From Spizellomyces punctatus DAOM BR117 (Eukaryota > Chytridiomycota > Chytridiomycetes > Spizellomycetales > Spizellomycetaceae): a stretch of 64,000 nucleotides of DNA. Every line of letters begins with the position of its first letter. The first letter of the stretch is position 1. A model generated the notes under the pieces. The model was not told where the DNA came from. It saw only the letters and a program-made list of their open reading frames with translations, and searched no databases. Shown one piece after another: positions 45,251 through 60,900 of the stretch. The stretch spans positions 186,001-250,000 of the forward strand of contig NW_015971557.1 in NCBI RefSeq assembly GCF_000182565.1, given 5' to 3'. Made by a program: the position numbers and the translations under genes.

Positions 45251-46167
45251 TTTGGCAACTCTTTGAGCCAATGAATCCTGTGCTTGTTAGGATATTAATA
45301 GATCTTGGTGACTGCGTCTAGCGCCAACAAAGAAGGCTCGTCAGCATGCACGGATGAGATCTAACGTTCGTGGGAATAAAAAGCTGCGGATGTGCCTGGA
45401 AACTGCGCATTTCCCATTTCCAGTTTGAGCACATGACCTGCTGCGCCATGTCACTCATGATTGGCTGCAGCCGCCCACTAATGGCCAATACCCAAATAAT
45501 TGGTAACTGAGCTGGTGGTGGTAAAACCAAAGTGCGTCCCCCCACCCGTTTTTGACAAGCTTTTTTTCTCAAGGTCTCGACTTGTGTGAATACGCATGTT
45601 CAAAACAGAAGCGCAATCTAGACCCAAACGTGTTAAAAGGACATTCCGGTATCTTTTGCTGAAAGCAGCCTACGGGTGGCAATAGATAGTGCAAAGCCGT
45701 CGGGGATTTAAAGGGAAGATCCCCCGTGCTTGCGATGAGCAGCCGAGTGTTGCATACACAAAATGACACAAATGAATACGTTAAAGCCGCAATGGAGAGC
45801 GCAGCCCAAGAGGAAATCGGATCAGCCGTGATTCCGGGCTCCGAGGGCTTGGAATACAAATGTCTCCCACAGTATATCCGACAATGCGGAACAGTACCCA
45901 GCTAAAGGCCTAGAACATGTATCACTCGCTTTTTCTCCAAACAGCGAGTTTCAAAATAACACTTGTTTAAACTCGTCGCTTTTATGCTTGCTCCCCCCCA
46001 ACATCTCTTCCCAACAAAGTCTTTTCAAATCCACCTTTTGTTAACGACCGCATTTGAGCGATTTCCATTCTTTTGTTCGGCCGGAATAAGCGGAATTCAT
46101 GATTTCCCCGCAAAGGCCAACGTATCGCTATTTCCCGTTTCCTGTACGACGGACAAAGCTATCGTTC
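45251..46167. promoter_or_regulatory. Divergent intergenic region BBP/response regulator
   Basis: These 917 bp separate the two starts. Several short frames are present without support. No repeats stand out. Confidence 0.35.
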
Positions 46168-47101
46168 ATGCAAACGGACGTATCTCGCGACATTGACTGG
46201 AAACAGTTTCGAATAGCCGTAGTGGATGACAATGACATGTAGGTTGCGTTCAAGAGAACTAGTGAGGATACCTTTGCTCACACCGCTATGGTTGAACGTG
46301 CACAGCAACCAAAAGATTATCTGCAAACTATTGAAAAAGTTTCTGGACGTGGACATAAAAGCGGCAGATATCTTTGAAAACGGCCAGCTATGCCTCAATG
46401 CCATGGCCCAGCATCGGTACGATTTGGTCCTTCTCGATATTGGTAGGTGGTCCTGTGTCAATTAGCATGTACCAGAGCTGAAAAGTCTCATCATGGCACG
46501 CATCTTGGTTTATATAGAAATGCCAGTATTGGACGGATGCGAAACTGCTCTGCGAATCCGAAGCGGTCTACCTTCACCACCCCTCTCGACCCTCTCCAGT
46601 GCCCCCGAAAACCCCTCACCAACCTCGCCCTCATCACCCACATCCCCTTTCAACACCGACTCTGACACTGAATCACCAGCAGTGCTCAAAGATAACCGCG
46701 ACATACCCATTGTAGTTGTCACATGCAACGCCATGGATCATCAACGACGACACTATCTGTCCCTGGGGGTGAATGCGGTTGTAGCAAAACCTCTACATCC
46801 AGAATTGTTTATCACGACTGTAAAAGCGCATTTAGCGGCATTTGCTGCAAGAGCGCCAAAGGAGGCTGTAGAAATGTGTCAAAGCGACGCCCAACTTTCA
46901 CGATTACCCGATCCGCAAAACCGGTCCCAGGAAGGTGCCAGGGACAGTAACACACCAGGAGACGGTGGCTTATCAACCAAGACGAAATCACGGATGCTGC
47001 GCATACTCGAGTCGGTCTTGCAGGCGGATGGATTGGAAAGAGCGGGAAGCGCGTCTCGCCCAAAAGCTAATCAAGGCAATCACGAGGGTGTAAAGGGCTG
47101 A
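46168..47101 (+). CDS. Single-domain response regulator
   Basis: Exons 46168-46238, 46306-46442 and 46518-47101 give 263 residues. A receiver domain covers about residues 14-165: VVDDNDINQKI with the acidic pair, the phospho-acceptor Asp in VLLDIEMPVLDG, Thr in VVTCNAM and Lys in VVAKPLHPE. A Ser/Pro-rich insert of about 40 residues (STLSSAPENPSPTSP) interrupts the domain between the third strand and the fourth. The last 90 residues carry no output domain. It is likely to take phosphate from a histidine kinase via a phosphotransfer protein, as do fungal Skn7, Ssk1 and Rim15 receivers; which pathway cannot be said. The exon 3 acceptor (ATATAG) is fixed by the EMPVLDG motif. Confidence 0.85.
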
Positions 47102-47699
47102 TGCCTGCGCCCTGTTTGCAAGATGACAGTATCCCCCTTGTATCCCTTGATCTTTTTTATGTACATAACGCCCATTTTGTATGATATGCCTGATAGACAA
47201 AATAAATAGAAGGTCCCAAAAAGATTATGATGGCCGTGCAGTGTCGATAGCCATTTTAAAATGCTGTTTCGTGTGTTGTTCCGCTCAGCACACAAAAGAG
47301 TGGATGATAAAAGCACCAAAAAAACTCTGCAAAAAAACTCATCTGGGGGCGTAAAAAGGGCTGGAATGCAGAAAAACGATCTGGAATCGATCTGTAGCAC
47401 AGTGCTACTACTTTCGGCAATTTGGCGGAGATATTTCCCACTCGGTCTTTGGCGAGTCGTGAAAATTGTCTCCCAGATTGGGAACCAAAAGACCGGATCT
47501 TATTACCAGTATTTCGGGACAAGGTCGTGGGCTGAGTGTGAAATTTCAGGTCTTTGCAGGCGACTTGCCCTTCAAGGGGGACAATGATTGAACAAGGACA
47601 TGCTTCAAATTGAACAGGCGTGTTTGAACGTGGGCTGCGTGACGTCATCCAAGGGCAAAAGGAAACTTTCCAACAGATTGCATATTGATCTCCTTTCAA
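47102..47699. other. Convergent intergenic region
   Basis: These 598 bp lie between the response regulator and PRP3 stop codons. No supported gene. Confidence 0.35.
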
Positions 47700-49713
47700 T
47701 CACGCATCAGGGCCTACATAATTCTTTGCAGCATCCCAATAATGTACCGCTCTCATCTTTTCCAGGTACTCTTTGATCCTTGCCTCTGTAGGGAGAGGCT
47801 TGAATCGAAAAAACTTGAACAGCCGATCTTTAATCTCGCCTTCCCACACCAATACACATTGATTCGGAGCTTTGGGACCGGTAGACGACGCCTCTTCAGC
47901 ACCATCCTCTTCACCCTTTTTCTCATTCGTCCAGTCGATTCTGCGAAGCATTAGCTTTTTATATGCCTTAATTCCCTTGGGTCCCCCTTCAACAATCACC
48001 ACATTCAGCCCAGAATACAAAATGGCAACTCCGGTCAGATTGTGCTGCTGCGCATTCATGTCCACCTTGAACTTATGCTGCGGATGACTAAGATCGTTGA
48101 TTCTAAACACTGCAACTTCGACTAGGTTGCTGGTGTCTTCTCGCAACTTTTTACGCTTTTTCTCCTTCCGTTGCTCATCAGTCAGCTTTCCGGCTGCATT
48201 CATGTCCTTGTGCTTCTTAAGCCGAGCGGCCATTTGCGCCCGTACTGCTGCCTCCACCTTGGTGGGATCTTGAACAGCTTCCGTACCCAGTACCATCATC
48301 AGATTCGAGATCTTCACCTTGTTTTGTTCTGGTGGTAGCAGGCCTAAACGAATTTTATCCCGCTTCTCCTTTTGTGCCTCCTGACGGCGCTGACGACGCA
48401 ACTTCTTTCGCTCCTAAGGCACGAAACACCACAAGTTGGTTAGACGTGCGCTAGACTCACCAAGGAACAGTTCTCTTGAGACGCCCACCTTTGTCGTTAA
48501 CATAAGAGGCTTCAATTTGGGGTCCCCGGGTTCTGCCGGCGGCTGAATGGGTATTGGATGTTGAACGTAGTTTGTCACGATTGACGTTTCAGACATCAAA
48601 ACCGCATCCGCATCGAAATTTTCGTAGCCGTCAGGTACAAGTGGTGCGTCCCACCATTCCACGGCTGGTGGTGGTTCTTTCTACATTGCACACAATAGCG
48701 TCAGACCAACCCAACACCATCGATGACTTTGGTCCCCCGTCACTTACTCGCATCCCTTGCTCGGCAACAAGATCCAATTCCACATCCATTCCTGTCTTTC
48801 TTACAGACTCGGCAATATCTTGCTTCAATTTCTCCAATTGAGCCTATTTTGACGACACATTAGCTGGTGTAAAGCATATACAATTCAAATGCAGATAGAA
48901 TACCTTGGCGCGCAATTGATTTGCCTCATTTACAAACCGGCCAGGCTGCACAAACTTGAAGCCCTTGCGAATTCTCGGCCGCGGTCCGAGCTTTGTACCC
49001 AACTTTGGATCATAGTACGGATTCTTTGTTGGGTCTGCAAAGTCAGCAGAAACCTGTTCAATCTTCATTTCCTTCTTGGCAGGCTCTTTGGGCTGCGCGA
49101 TACGCTGGTTCGCCTTGACCGTAGCAAAATCAGCCTTGGGAATGAGAGCTCTCGCTCCACCTTTAATGTTCAGTTGCCCGCTTCCGTCCACCATAAGAGC
49201 TGGATGATATGCCATGTTTAGACCACGTTTTTCTTTATCTCCTGGAAGAATTGGAGCCGCCTTTGGAGGGTGAGAATTCACGTAAGAACACAGTTCATTG
49301 TGCCTGAGAGCGGCTAGTTGCCTCCACCTACCAGTAAACTGGGGTTCGCTTGCAAGGACTGCCGGATTCGTTGTTTAGCTTCATCAATTCGCCGTTGCAT
49401 TTCGTCTTGGCGGGATAACGCGGGAGGACTGGGAGCAGCTGGACTGCTCGGTGCTGGGCTCCCAGTTGGTAGCAAACCTTGTTTGCGCATTGCAGCCATT
49501 TTCTCTTGAATCTCCCGAGCTCTCGCTGCCACCTCAGCCTTCACCTGTTACAAGGTCGTCAGCACCATAATGGCCTGGAACGGCAGTTAACTTCGCACCA
49601 ACCTTATCAGCATCGAATACCGCATTGCCCTCACTCTTTGACTTCTTCGCTTCACGCCCTTCATTCCCTCCATCCTCAAGGTGCCTCCGTTTCAACGAGT
49701 CGCTCGACGACAT
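47700..49713 (-). CDS. PRP3: U4/U6 snRNP protein PRP3
   Basis: Exons 49713-49603, 49544-49332, 49260-48904, 48843-48748, 48680-48489 and 48413-47700 give 560 residues. After a Lys/Arg-rich start and a helical region (ARAREIQEKMAAMRKQGLLP) come the PRP3 domain (KNPYYDPKLG, KGFKFVQPGRFV, VEWWDAPLVPDGYENF, YVQHPIPIQPP, RQRRQEAQKEKRDKIRLGLL) and the C-terminal ferredoxin-like DUF1115 domain (GVAILYSGLNVVIVEGGPKG, MLRRIDW, CVLVWEGE). The protein binds U4/U6 duplex and the U6 3' end in the tri-snRNP. Every intron is phase 0, and the first (58 nt) has a clear CTGAC branch sequence. The PWI domain of animal PRPF3 is absent, as in most fungi. Confidence 0.95.
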
Positions 49714-49934
49714 TAGATGTCCGTCCCAAGACGTCAACGCTGTGCGATCTGATGAACGACAGGGTCCTTCAAAACATTGACGATTTCCTTTGTCCCTCAG
49801 GAGTGCTGAGCCATCCTAATCTGGCGCAGTCACTAACGCGATTGAGTCCGCAGCGGGCTGAGGTCAGTAAATAAGCGTTGCGTTCATACGCCAGAGTAGT
49901 CGCCACCCGAAAAACTCAAATCACAACAAGCAAG

Positions 49935-50839
49935 ATGGTGAAGCTAACGTCAAGCGACGGTCAAGAAGTTACCGTACCAAAGGAAATTGCATGCCAATCT
50001 ATTCTTATCAAGAATATGTTGGAGGACGTTGGGGAGGATGATGACCAGCCGGTGCCTTTGCCAAATGTCTCAGGACCAATTCTCCAAAAAGGTGGGTGGA
50101 AACGAGTATATTGGAATTTTGGATGCCTTGGGCCCACGCTTCATGCTGCACGGAACGCTTTAATGTACGGCCTACACGGGGTTAGGTTGGTGAAAATCAT
50201 GAACTAGTGGTGTCAAATTTGAGGAATACGTCCGTTTGCTTGGGACAATCGCTGGCGGATCCTTTGCGCGCGTCGAGCTTGTTCAGATTCTGTGTCCTTG
50301 TGCTGTCCTCAAACGTTCAAACCGAGACATTACATTGATTGTTGTCTCGTCCCATAGTAATTGAATACGCAACCCACCACAAGGACGACCCACCGTTGCC
50401 TCCAGAGGAGGAGATGAAACCGAAGTCCTCTGAAGATATTGACGAATGGGACCGCGAATTCACAAATGTCGATCAAGGCACCTTGTTTGAACTAATTCTT
50501 GCAGCAAACTATCTCGATATGAAGGGTTTACTCGATTTGGGCTGTAAGACTGTTGCGAACATGATTAAGGGAAAGTCAGTTGAGGAGATTCGCAAGGTAC
50601 GTGTCCAAGTAGGCTTACTACGCATTGAACGCCAATACGCGGCATTTTTGTCGCCGGTGGACGAGATGACCTTGCTAACAATTATCTCGGACATTAGACG
50701 TTCAACATTGTTAACGATTTCACACCAGAGGAGGAGGAGCAGATTCGTAAGGTGTGTCAACGGGTCGCTTTTCATCTCATATGCAAGCAAAGAATGTAAC
50801 CAGTGCTTTCAGGAAAACGAATGGTGTGAGGACCGCTAA
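49935..50839 (+). CDS. SKP1: SCF ubiquitin ligase adaptor SKP1
   Basis: Exons 49935-50091, 50358-50596, 50698-50751 and 50813-50839 give 158 residues. The BTB/POZ fold starts [20 protein letters not shown] and includes NMLEDVG and [13 protein letters not shown]. The F-box-binding C-terminal helices follow ([60 protein letters not shown]). SKP1 links cullin-1 to F-box proteins and also sits in kinetochore and RAVE complexes. Intron 1 is the longest in the window at 266 nt. The start and the ending ENEWCEDR match the family closely. Confidence 0.96.
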
Positions 50840-51419
50840 AGTTGGGCATGACCAATGTCGAATTGATCATAGTGGAGTGGAAGTGAAGGACACTGTGAAA
50901 TATCAGATCGATCTCAAAATCCGAGTAACTAGGAGAGGCTAGTGCCATGCGGAGCAAGTTCTCGTAATTATATTTTTCGCCGAAATGCTACATTTGCGTG
51001 CAGTGGTGCGTCAGGTTACAGTAGAATCCTGTCAGTAACAATTGAATATTTTCTTTTGGTTGTACCGAACCATTCCGCCATGTTGCCAGTTATACAAGCA
51101 ATATCAATGCTTGATGAGATGGCTTTTTGACGCATCATTTGAGGATTCCTCCCAAAGGAGCAATAGAACTAGTCGCTCCATGATGAGGTTCCCTGCAGTG
51201 GTTAAGGATCATATCATGATCGCATGACGCTCCAGTAGACTATACGCTTCTCCACAAAGTCCACAGGACAATCTCAGAAAAAGACGGCATTGTGTGGGAA
51301 CCTCATCCTACCAATGTTGTTAACTTAGACTATATTGTCAAATAATACAGTCGCGTAACCTCTTCTTTATTTCCAAATCCAACTGTGTCGGTATATGAGA
51401 ATATCTATCATGACGGTGA
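50840..51419. other. Convergent intergenic region
   Basis: These 580 bp lie between the SKP1 and NDUFA8 stop codons. No supported gene. Confidence 0.35.
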
Positions 51420-52039
51420 TTATTTGTACAAGGGCTTCTCCTTGAGATGAATGGGCGTTTGTCCCTCTGGTGTATCCGGAATAGTCTTCGTAAGACCCTA
51501 AAGCGAGACAGATAGTGTAAGAAAACAAGTTACAATACGCCGGGAGAGATCCTACACGCCCGGGTGTACTTACCAGCTTTTTGAATACACAATCGTTAAA
51601 TTCCCGTTCCTCCTTGCGGCATTGGAAAAGTTGATGGTTGTTCACATCCAAGCATTCCCAGTGCCGTGTCCATTCCTTGTCACAGTTTTCCTTCAGTTTT
51701 CGGATCCTGCCCAGCAGACAATCAGAACAATCCTCAAAATAACAGAAAGAAACCGCAAGGACTCCATCGTGTTCTCCCTTGTTATACATACAAGTCCAAC
51801 GCACAACGAGTAACCTTCCGCCCCTCCTTCAAACAATGGCGAGGATCTTGGGACTCGTTTTTACATAACATGTAATCTTCCGAGTAAGCCTTGCAGTAGC
51901 TAGCAAAGTGAAACGACATGGACTCCAATGGCGCGGACGTACAGCCGACTTCAGGTACCGGAGGCGCGACATCGGAAGAGAGACCCTCCTTCTCCACCCA
52001 AAGACCCTCAACAAAAACTCCTTCACGATGGGTGGTCAT
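51420..52039 (-). CDS. NDUFA8: Complex I subunit NDUFA8 (twin CX9C)
   Basis: Exons 52039-51792, 51706-51574 and 51497-51420 give 152 residues. Two CHCH motifs are visible: CKAYSEDYMLC with CLKEGRKVTRC, and CDKEWTRHWEC with CRKEEREFNDC, each a CX9C pair. The C-terminus TIPDTPEGQTPIHLKEKP is diagnostic of NDUFA8. The protein is imported into the intermembrane space by MIA40/ERV1 and sits on the membrane arm of NADH:ubiquinone oxidoreductase. Its presence implies a standard proton-pumping complex I alongside the alternative oxidase encoded 19 kb away. Start: first ATG, MTTHREGVFVEG. Confidence 0.95.
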
Positions 52040-52250
52040 GGCGGGAACGTGCCGAGGGGTTTTTAAAGACAGTCTAGTGAGGAGCGTAAGCAAGTCCTTG
52101 ACGATGAAAGGGAACCTCTGGGATGACTCATACAGACGTGTTCGTTTCTAAGCAACGGCCATTAGCCAGATCGGACCGCTCGGACACCGCAAGCGTAGCC
52201 CCCTCCTGCAAGACCATACCCCCCGCAATTTCACCGTCCATCGAGCAATA

Positions 52251-52919
52251 ATGTCGGCTGAATACTCTGCAAAACTATCGAGTTTTACGTCATGGCGTCC
52301 ATTTATTTACTCCACCGTGGTTCAGCTTAGCGCTCTCTCTATCATCCGTCGCGGGACGGCGCTGATCTTGCCCAGAGCCGCGCCTACCTTTGCTCTGGCG
52401 CCAACTACTACCTTTGGATTCGGATACTCTGCTGAAAAGGTCTACGGAATTCTGGATACTTTGGGCGGTTTTGGAAGGACGTTCTTTACTGTTCTTGTGT
52501 TGGTCAACTTTGCGTACGTATGATGATCTATCCAAACGCGACCGTCAATGTGCAATAACTGAACCTTTCTCACTAGTCTTATCCTCGCAACTGCTTTTAA
52601 CCTTTCTATCCTCACCACCCTTGGGTTGAAGGCTTCTGGCCTGTCAAAATCGCCTGCATCGCAATTGAATTTACTTCCATTTGCCGCGGCCGCGTTGCAC
52701 GCTTTGGAGAACATTGTATTTCTTGCTGTTGCCGCGTCTCCGGGTCGTAGCGATCTGCTAGCTGGTCTGGCGGGTACGGTAGCCGTAGCACGAGACTTGG
52801 TGGGTACAGTAGCACTTGGAGTGGTGGTTGTTACACTGCCTGTATTCCTCGCTGGCTGGGCCAAGAGTATTGGACGCGATGGAAGGCAGAGAGTGCCAAT
52901 TGTGAAGAAAACCCATTGA
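52251..52919 (+). CDS. Four-span membrane protein of unknown function
   Basis: Exons 52251-52513 and 52577-52919 give 201 residues. Four hydrophobic segments are visible, near residues 23-40 (TVVQLSALSIIRRG), 76-105 (FFTVLVLVNFALILATAF), 125-145 and 160-185 (LVGTVALGVVVVTLPVFLAG). The ends are hydrophilic and the C-terminus basic (KKTH, resembling a dilysine-type ER retrieval motif but with the wrong spacing). No family recognised; similar small four-span proteins are common in fungi. It shares a 211-bp divergent promoter with NDUFA8. The splice joins NFA to LIL in phase. Confidence 0.75.
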
Positions 52920-53250
52920 TAATCGAGACATTCATGCTATTGAATGGCGGTGGAGACAACTAATTGGGATGATAGGCGGAATGTATCGAGTGTACACTAG
53001 ACTGTGTATTTAATCAAAATAATGTAGTTCTGCCATTGTCAAGGTGTTGTTGTGCTTTTATACAGTATCATGGTCCCACAACACTTGTGGTGACATAGCG
53101 ATGACGAGAAGACTGATTAACTCAGTTGCGCTTTCGCTTCATCCCGTACTAGTAACCTATATACGCATGGTATCTAACTCTACATCTATACACGGGGAAT
53201 CTTCCAAAATTGGCAGAGTGTCCACAGCTATTAATTGGCGTCCAATGGAC
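52920..53250. other. Convergent intergenic region
   Basis: These 331 bp lie between the four-span protein and ABZ1 stop codons. Nothing else visible. Confidence 0.3.
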
Positions 53251-56482
<3,232 letters not shown>

Positions 56483-56904
56483 GCTGTCTTCAATAGTTGG
56501 AGTAGCTCCTCCTAAAATGTCGAGGACTGCACGCCCGATCTCGGTGTAGATCTGGCCCAAAAGCCCAAAAGTTGGGTCGAACTTTCGCAACTAAGCCACG
56601 GGCATTTCAGCTCTGTGATGACATAATCCAAATAACTTTTTCAGAACCAAGTCGGAGAAAAAGGTGTCTACTTCGGTGAGATATGTCAAAGTGCGTTCAT
56701 CTATTACAATAACAAGGATATTACACTACGGAACACTAACAAAAAACCTGAGAGGACCGATCGCAACAGCCATTGCCTTCGGTCCTCCCAACCATAATAC
56801 AATGTACAATTAGAATGTGGAAACAGACGAGTGAAATCAAGCAGTCTTCCCATACGAATCGAAAGGAGATAGTAATCAAAAATATCAAAGTGGCAGGCAT
56901 GATC
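56483..56904. other. Intergenic region upstream of ABZ1
   Basis: These 422 bp contain the ABZ1 promoter and the 3' UTR of the next... upstream gene is on the same strand with its stop at 56905. No further gene. Confidence 0.3.
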
Positions 56905-57390
56905 TTAATGCTTCTTCAAGTCCCTACTGTTCAGTGAGCCTTGCGAGGTTGCCGCCCGTGTGGGACACCGGGCTCCTTTTCCTTCCCGAGTTCGCAACTC
57001 CCGCGGCTCCGGAGCTGGTTCTGTACTTGTCTTCAAGCTTCTATTCCTTCGCTTAAGACTTGCGGCGCTAGGCTCGCCACCAGTTGAGCTTCCAGTGGAC
57101 TGCACAGATGTGCCCGAGTCCGAATCCGACTCACGGCGGGATGGCGGAACGAGGATATTACCAACAGCGCGAACTTGTACTTCTCCAAACCAATCTATTC
57201 GTAGGACGAGCCCAGGTTCGGTATCTGCAGCATCCCGCGAAACCGCGCGCATGGGAATGGCAGGTTTGCGCTTCGAGCGGCAGTCTTGGGCATGGAGTCG
57301 GGCTTCTTTCCGCAGCGAGCGAGTATCAGGGACTTTGACCGGAGATTTGCTGGCTGATGTACTTTTGCTCTTTCTTGTTGCTTTTGCCAT
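56905..57390 (-). CDS. Small basic protein, unrecognised
   Basis: A single 161-codon frame with an ATG (MAKATRKSKSTSASKSPVKV). The first 45 residues are Lys/Arg/Ser-rich with an SPVK motif like histone tails. A short, more ordered segment follows (GLVLRIDWFGEVQVRAVGNI), and the rest is Ser/Arg/Glu-rich and probably disordered. Nuclear or nucleolar location is suggested by composition. No family recognised. No intron is needed, and the frame reads well from a clear ATG. Confidence 0.55.
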   Translation of the reverse strand: MAKATRKSKSTSASKSPVKVPDTRSLRKEARLHAQDCRSKRKPAIPMRAVSRDAADTEPGLVLRIDWFGEVQVRAVGNILVPPSRRESDSDSGTSVQSTGSSTGGEPSAASLKRRNRSLKTSTEPAPEPRELRTREGKGARCPTRAATSQGSLNSRDLKKH

Positions 57391-57977
57391 GTTCGTGAAT
57401 ATGAGGTGGCAAGGGGGGGTGCGGGGAAAGGACGAGGGAAGGTAGTCGCAGAGCGGAAATTTCAATTCCAAAGTGAGAAAGCGCGGCACACAGAAAATAG
57501 TCACGGCACACTATGGTTTAGCAGCGTTGCTTTGAGTGTTTTGCGGATTGAGCGTGACAACGAAAGGTCTATGGCCGTCGTCTGTCTTGGACCAAATACC
57601 ACAAGAGAAAAACAAGGTTCCGCGTTCTTGACCTCGAAGGCGTCATGTGATGAGCAAAGCCACAGAGCTTATGGCATCAAATTCCTTCTCCAGTTTAAAG
57701 ATACTTTAATTAAGGTCCTTGGGTGCCAATCTGATCTGAAAATACCATTTGGCCAGTGCTAATATATTTTAAGCTGGTAATGTGATGATGGACGCAATGA
57801 CATCCAAAGTCTGTAAATAATATATTACAAAATTGTACATGGTTTTCCCACATCACCGAGTTATATCAGTGACTTATATCTGTACAAGGTCCTGCAAGCG
57901 CAACTAATAAAATCTGAACAGTGTAGTTCCATTCATCATAATATCCTCCTGATTTCGCCGCATTCCTATTCAAAGGT
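57391..57977. other. Intergenic region
   Basis: These 587 bp lie upstream of the small basic protein gene and downstream of Ima1. No supported gene. Confidence 0.3.
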
Positions 57978-60900
57978 TCACGCAGTAGCAAAAGGACGGG
58001 TTTCCCGGGATTTCCAGAACATAAAAGCGGTAAGAGCAATGATGACGTCCATAGTTGCTAGTAAGGCGCTCGGAGAATCGGATACGGCGGCCTGAATCTC
58101 GTGTCGGTGTAATGAATTCGAAGTGTCATATATGATCACAAGAGGTTCGCGTCTCCCATGACGATATAAGTGTTCCGTAATGTTCTGCAATAAAAATGCC
58201 AGAGCAATCCGCATAAGCACAATGATCGCTACAGTGCGCTGTATAGGATGAAGCCGTGAGATGACAGTTATCAGATTCAAGGAAAACTGAACGCAAACAC
58301 CTACTCGCCCTTGTCGCTCGCTGGTAGGTGGTGGGCTGTGCGCGCCCCGCATTGCACCAAATCCGCCGGTATTCCGCTTCTTATGTCCGATATCCCACTC
58401 GGATACCGCAAGATGATACAAACACATTGCCAACAATGGCAAATACAAAACATTACTCCAGACCTGCGCGCAGAAATAAATTTAGAATTTGCGGGGATAG
58501 GAATTGTAAACAAGGATATACAGCATACCATCCATGATGCAAATAATCCGACAGGAGCAGCCAATTGCAAGTATCGTTGAGCAATCCTCTCATGGCCATG
58601 TAGTTTATGACTTAGCAAGGTCTTCAGCGTGTGCATGACGATGTTCTCATCTTGAAGGCGGACAGAATTTTCGAAAAGGTCCTCCAAACCAGTGGTTTGC
58701 TGTAGCCAGTCAGTTAGGGAGATACAGTTGGTGAATTCGCATAAGAAGCGCCAAAATCAAACATTTACCTGGAGAGGGAAGAACGTTTGCGGCCTGATCG
58801 CTGACGCCATCCTTTCTTCGTCGATATTTGTCGCCTTCATCGACGCCGCGGGTGTTGATGTGATGTGAAATGTGCCAAAGGCTGGTGTGCGCCCCGCATT
58901 CCCCTGCTCGTAATGGTTATAGGGCAGCTTTGAGCCCCTCCCAGCAAGAGAATCAAGCCCACAGCCTCTACGCTGACTATCCAGATACAATGTACCATGA
59001 GCAGTTGTGCCAAACGAATCCGTTTGCTTTCCATACAGTCCACCGCCGAATCCTAACCCGCCATCTGTTGTAGTTGCGACCATTCCGTGTTTGATAGGCC
59101 ACGTCCGCTCGTTAAGAAAAGCAGGCGGTGTCTCGAACGTATTCTTTCTCGCATCGACAAATGGATTACTAGGCGCACCGCGACCAAAGGCGCCCAATTC
59201 GCCCCAGCCCCCATTCCTCGATTTCAAAATATTGGACGGGCCTACGTACGACGAGAAAATTTCTCTACCCGAATCGCCTTTACCTAGCGTCCTGGAAAGA
59301 GGCATTGCTCGTGTCCCTGACCGTTGCTGGGATAAAGTAGGTCTTCCAATTTCCCCGCTTGGCCGCTGCGTAAAACCCTGTCTGGCTGTTCCCAGTCCGA
59401 GTCCTGATAGACCCGCCAGGATCTCATCTTCAGGATTTTCGAATTTCCCTGAGCGGCGATCATCATTTAACCCGATCTTGTTATTTCCACCATTGCCCGC
59501 TGTAGGGCTTATAAAAGCAATTCGATAGCTGTCTTCCGATACGTCAAGTCCCGAATCCGACCGTTGGAAGGAGCTGGGTTCATGTTGCGGGTCTTGTTTC
59601 AAGCTTTGGTGATTGAAAAGGTTCGGTGCGTAGTAACGACGATCTTTTTCAGCGGCCACCGGGGTATCGGCTCGGCAAAGCATTTTGCGACGCAAACGTT
59701 CCCGAGGATGTAGGAAACGGTAGACCACTTTGAGCGACCGCCATACTGCCTGAAATTCTTGTGTTACCAGAGGTGATACCACAACATGCCATGAGACTGG
59801 ACTTACGAAAACACTCAACCACATGTAAGCTCCTGATATCGTTGGATACCATTCCTCACGAAGATATGTGTGCGCAACTTCCAACAACCAATTCGCAAAG
59901 AGAACAAGTAGACAGCACATCTGATGCATTAAATCCATTAGCACACCTACACAAATTTGACACTCTCGGAGATAATAATGCTTACCAAACCCTTTCCGTT
60001 AATCCATTTTTGTTGCACCTTCAATATAGTCTTCCGACTTCTCTTCAGGTACGCGTCGAATTCTGCAAATATAAAGCAGAATATAGCAGTCTCCGCGACC
60101 AGGCGGTATCTGCTACTTGCGAAGGCGTTGAAGCACAATTCCCCAAAATTATCACTTGAATAAACGCATTTTCGAATGGAAGAAGGAAATGCGTCTTGAA
60201 GAAGATTGGAAATTCGCCAATCATCGTAGGACTTCGTGAATGCATTTCCGTACTGATGCTGCATACGAAAGACTTCGTATGGACGCAGAAAGCCATTCAA
60301 TCCTGGTAGAAGGGTGATGAGCTTTTCGCGCGCGAACTCAAGTGATGCGGAGTGTACCTTCAGCGGAGCCCTCATAGAAGAGTCGTGCCCAAGATGCCAG
60401 AGAGAACCATCCAATAGCGGCTACACTTATCATAAACGTGACGCCGACTGCATTCGTGATGAGAATCGCTGATCGGAGTGCTGCAGACCGTAAAACATTC
60501 CGAACCGTAAGATGCGTTTTCCTTCGCCGATCGACAGCTGCGGTGGTTTTATTCTTCATATATGCACCAAACGTCTGTCTATGGCGGTTCTCCAGCTTCA
60601 CCAGTTCATTATCTACGCGCCCGCGACAGAGAGCACAAACCATCGGATATCTCCGGTCCAGCCATTGCTTGTATTCAGCATAGTTGGCAAGTTTGGCTTG
60701 ATATTCCGGATCGTCGTCCTCCGGGAGATAGTTAGATAAAGTATTAATGATCATTGTCTGCCGTCTGCTGCAGTCAGGACAGAAAATGGAATCTGATTTT
60801 ATGGCATTTCTTTGCCATTGCGCCGCTGATCACGAAAAAGGAACATTAGTGTTGGTCCTTTGCATCATCATAGGTAAGTAACTTATATAAGCGCACCTTC

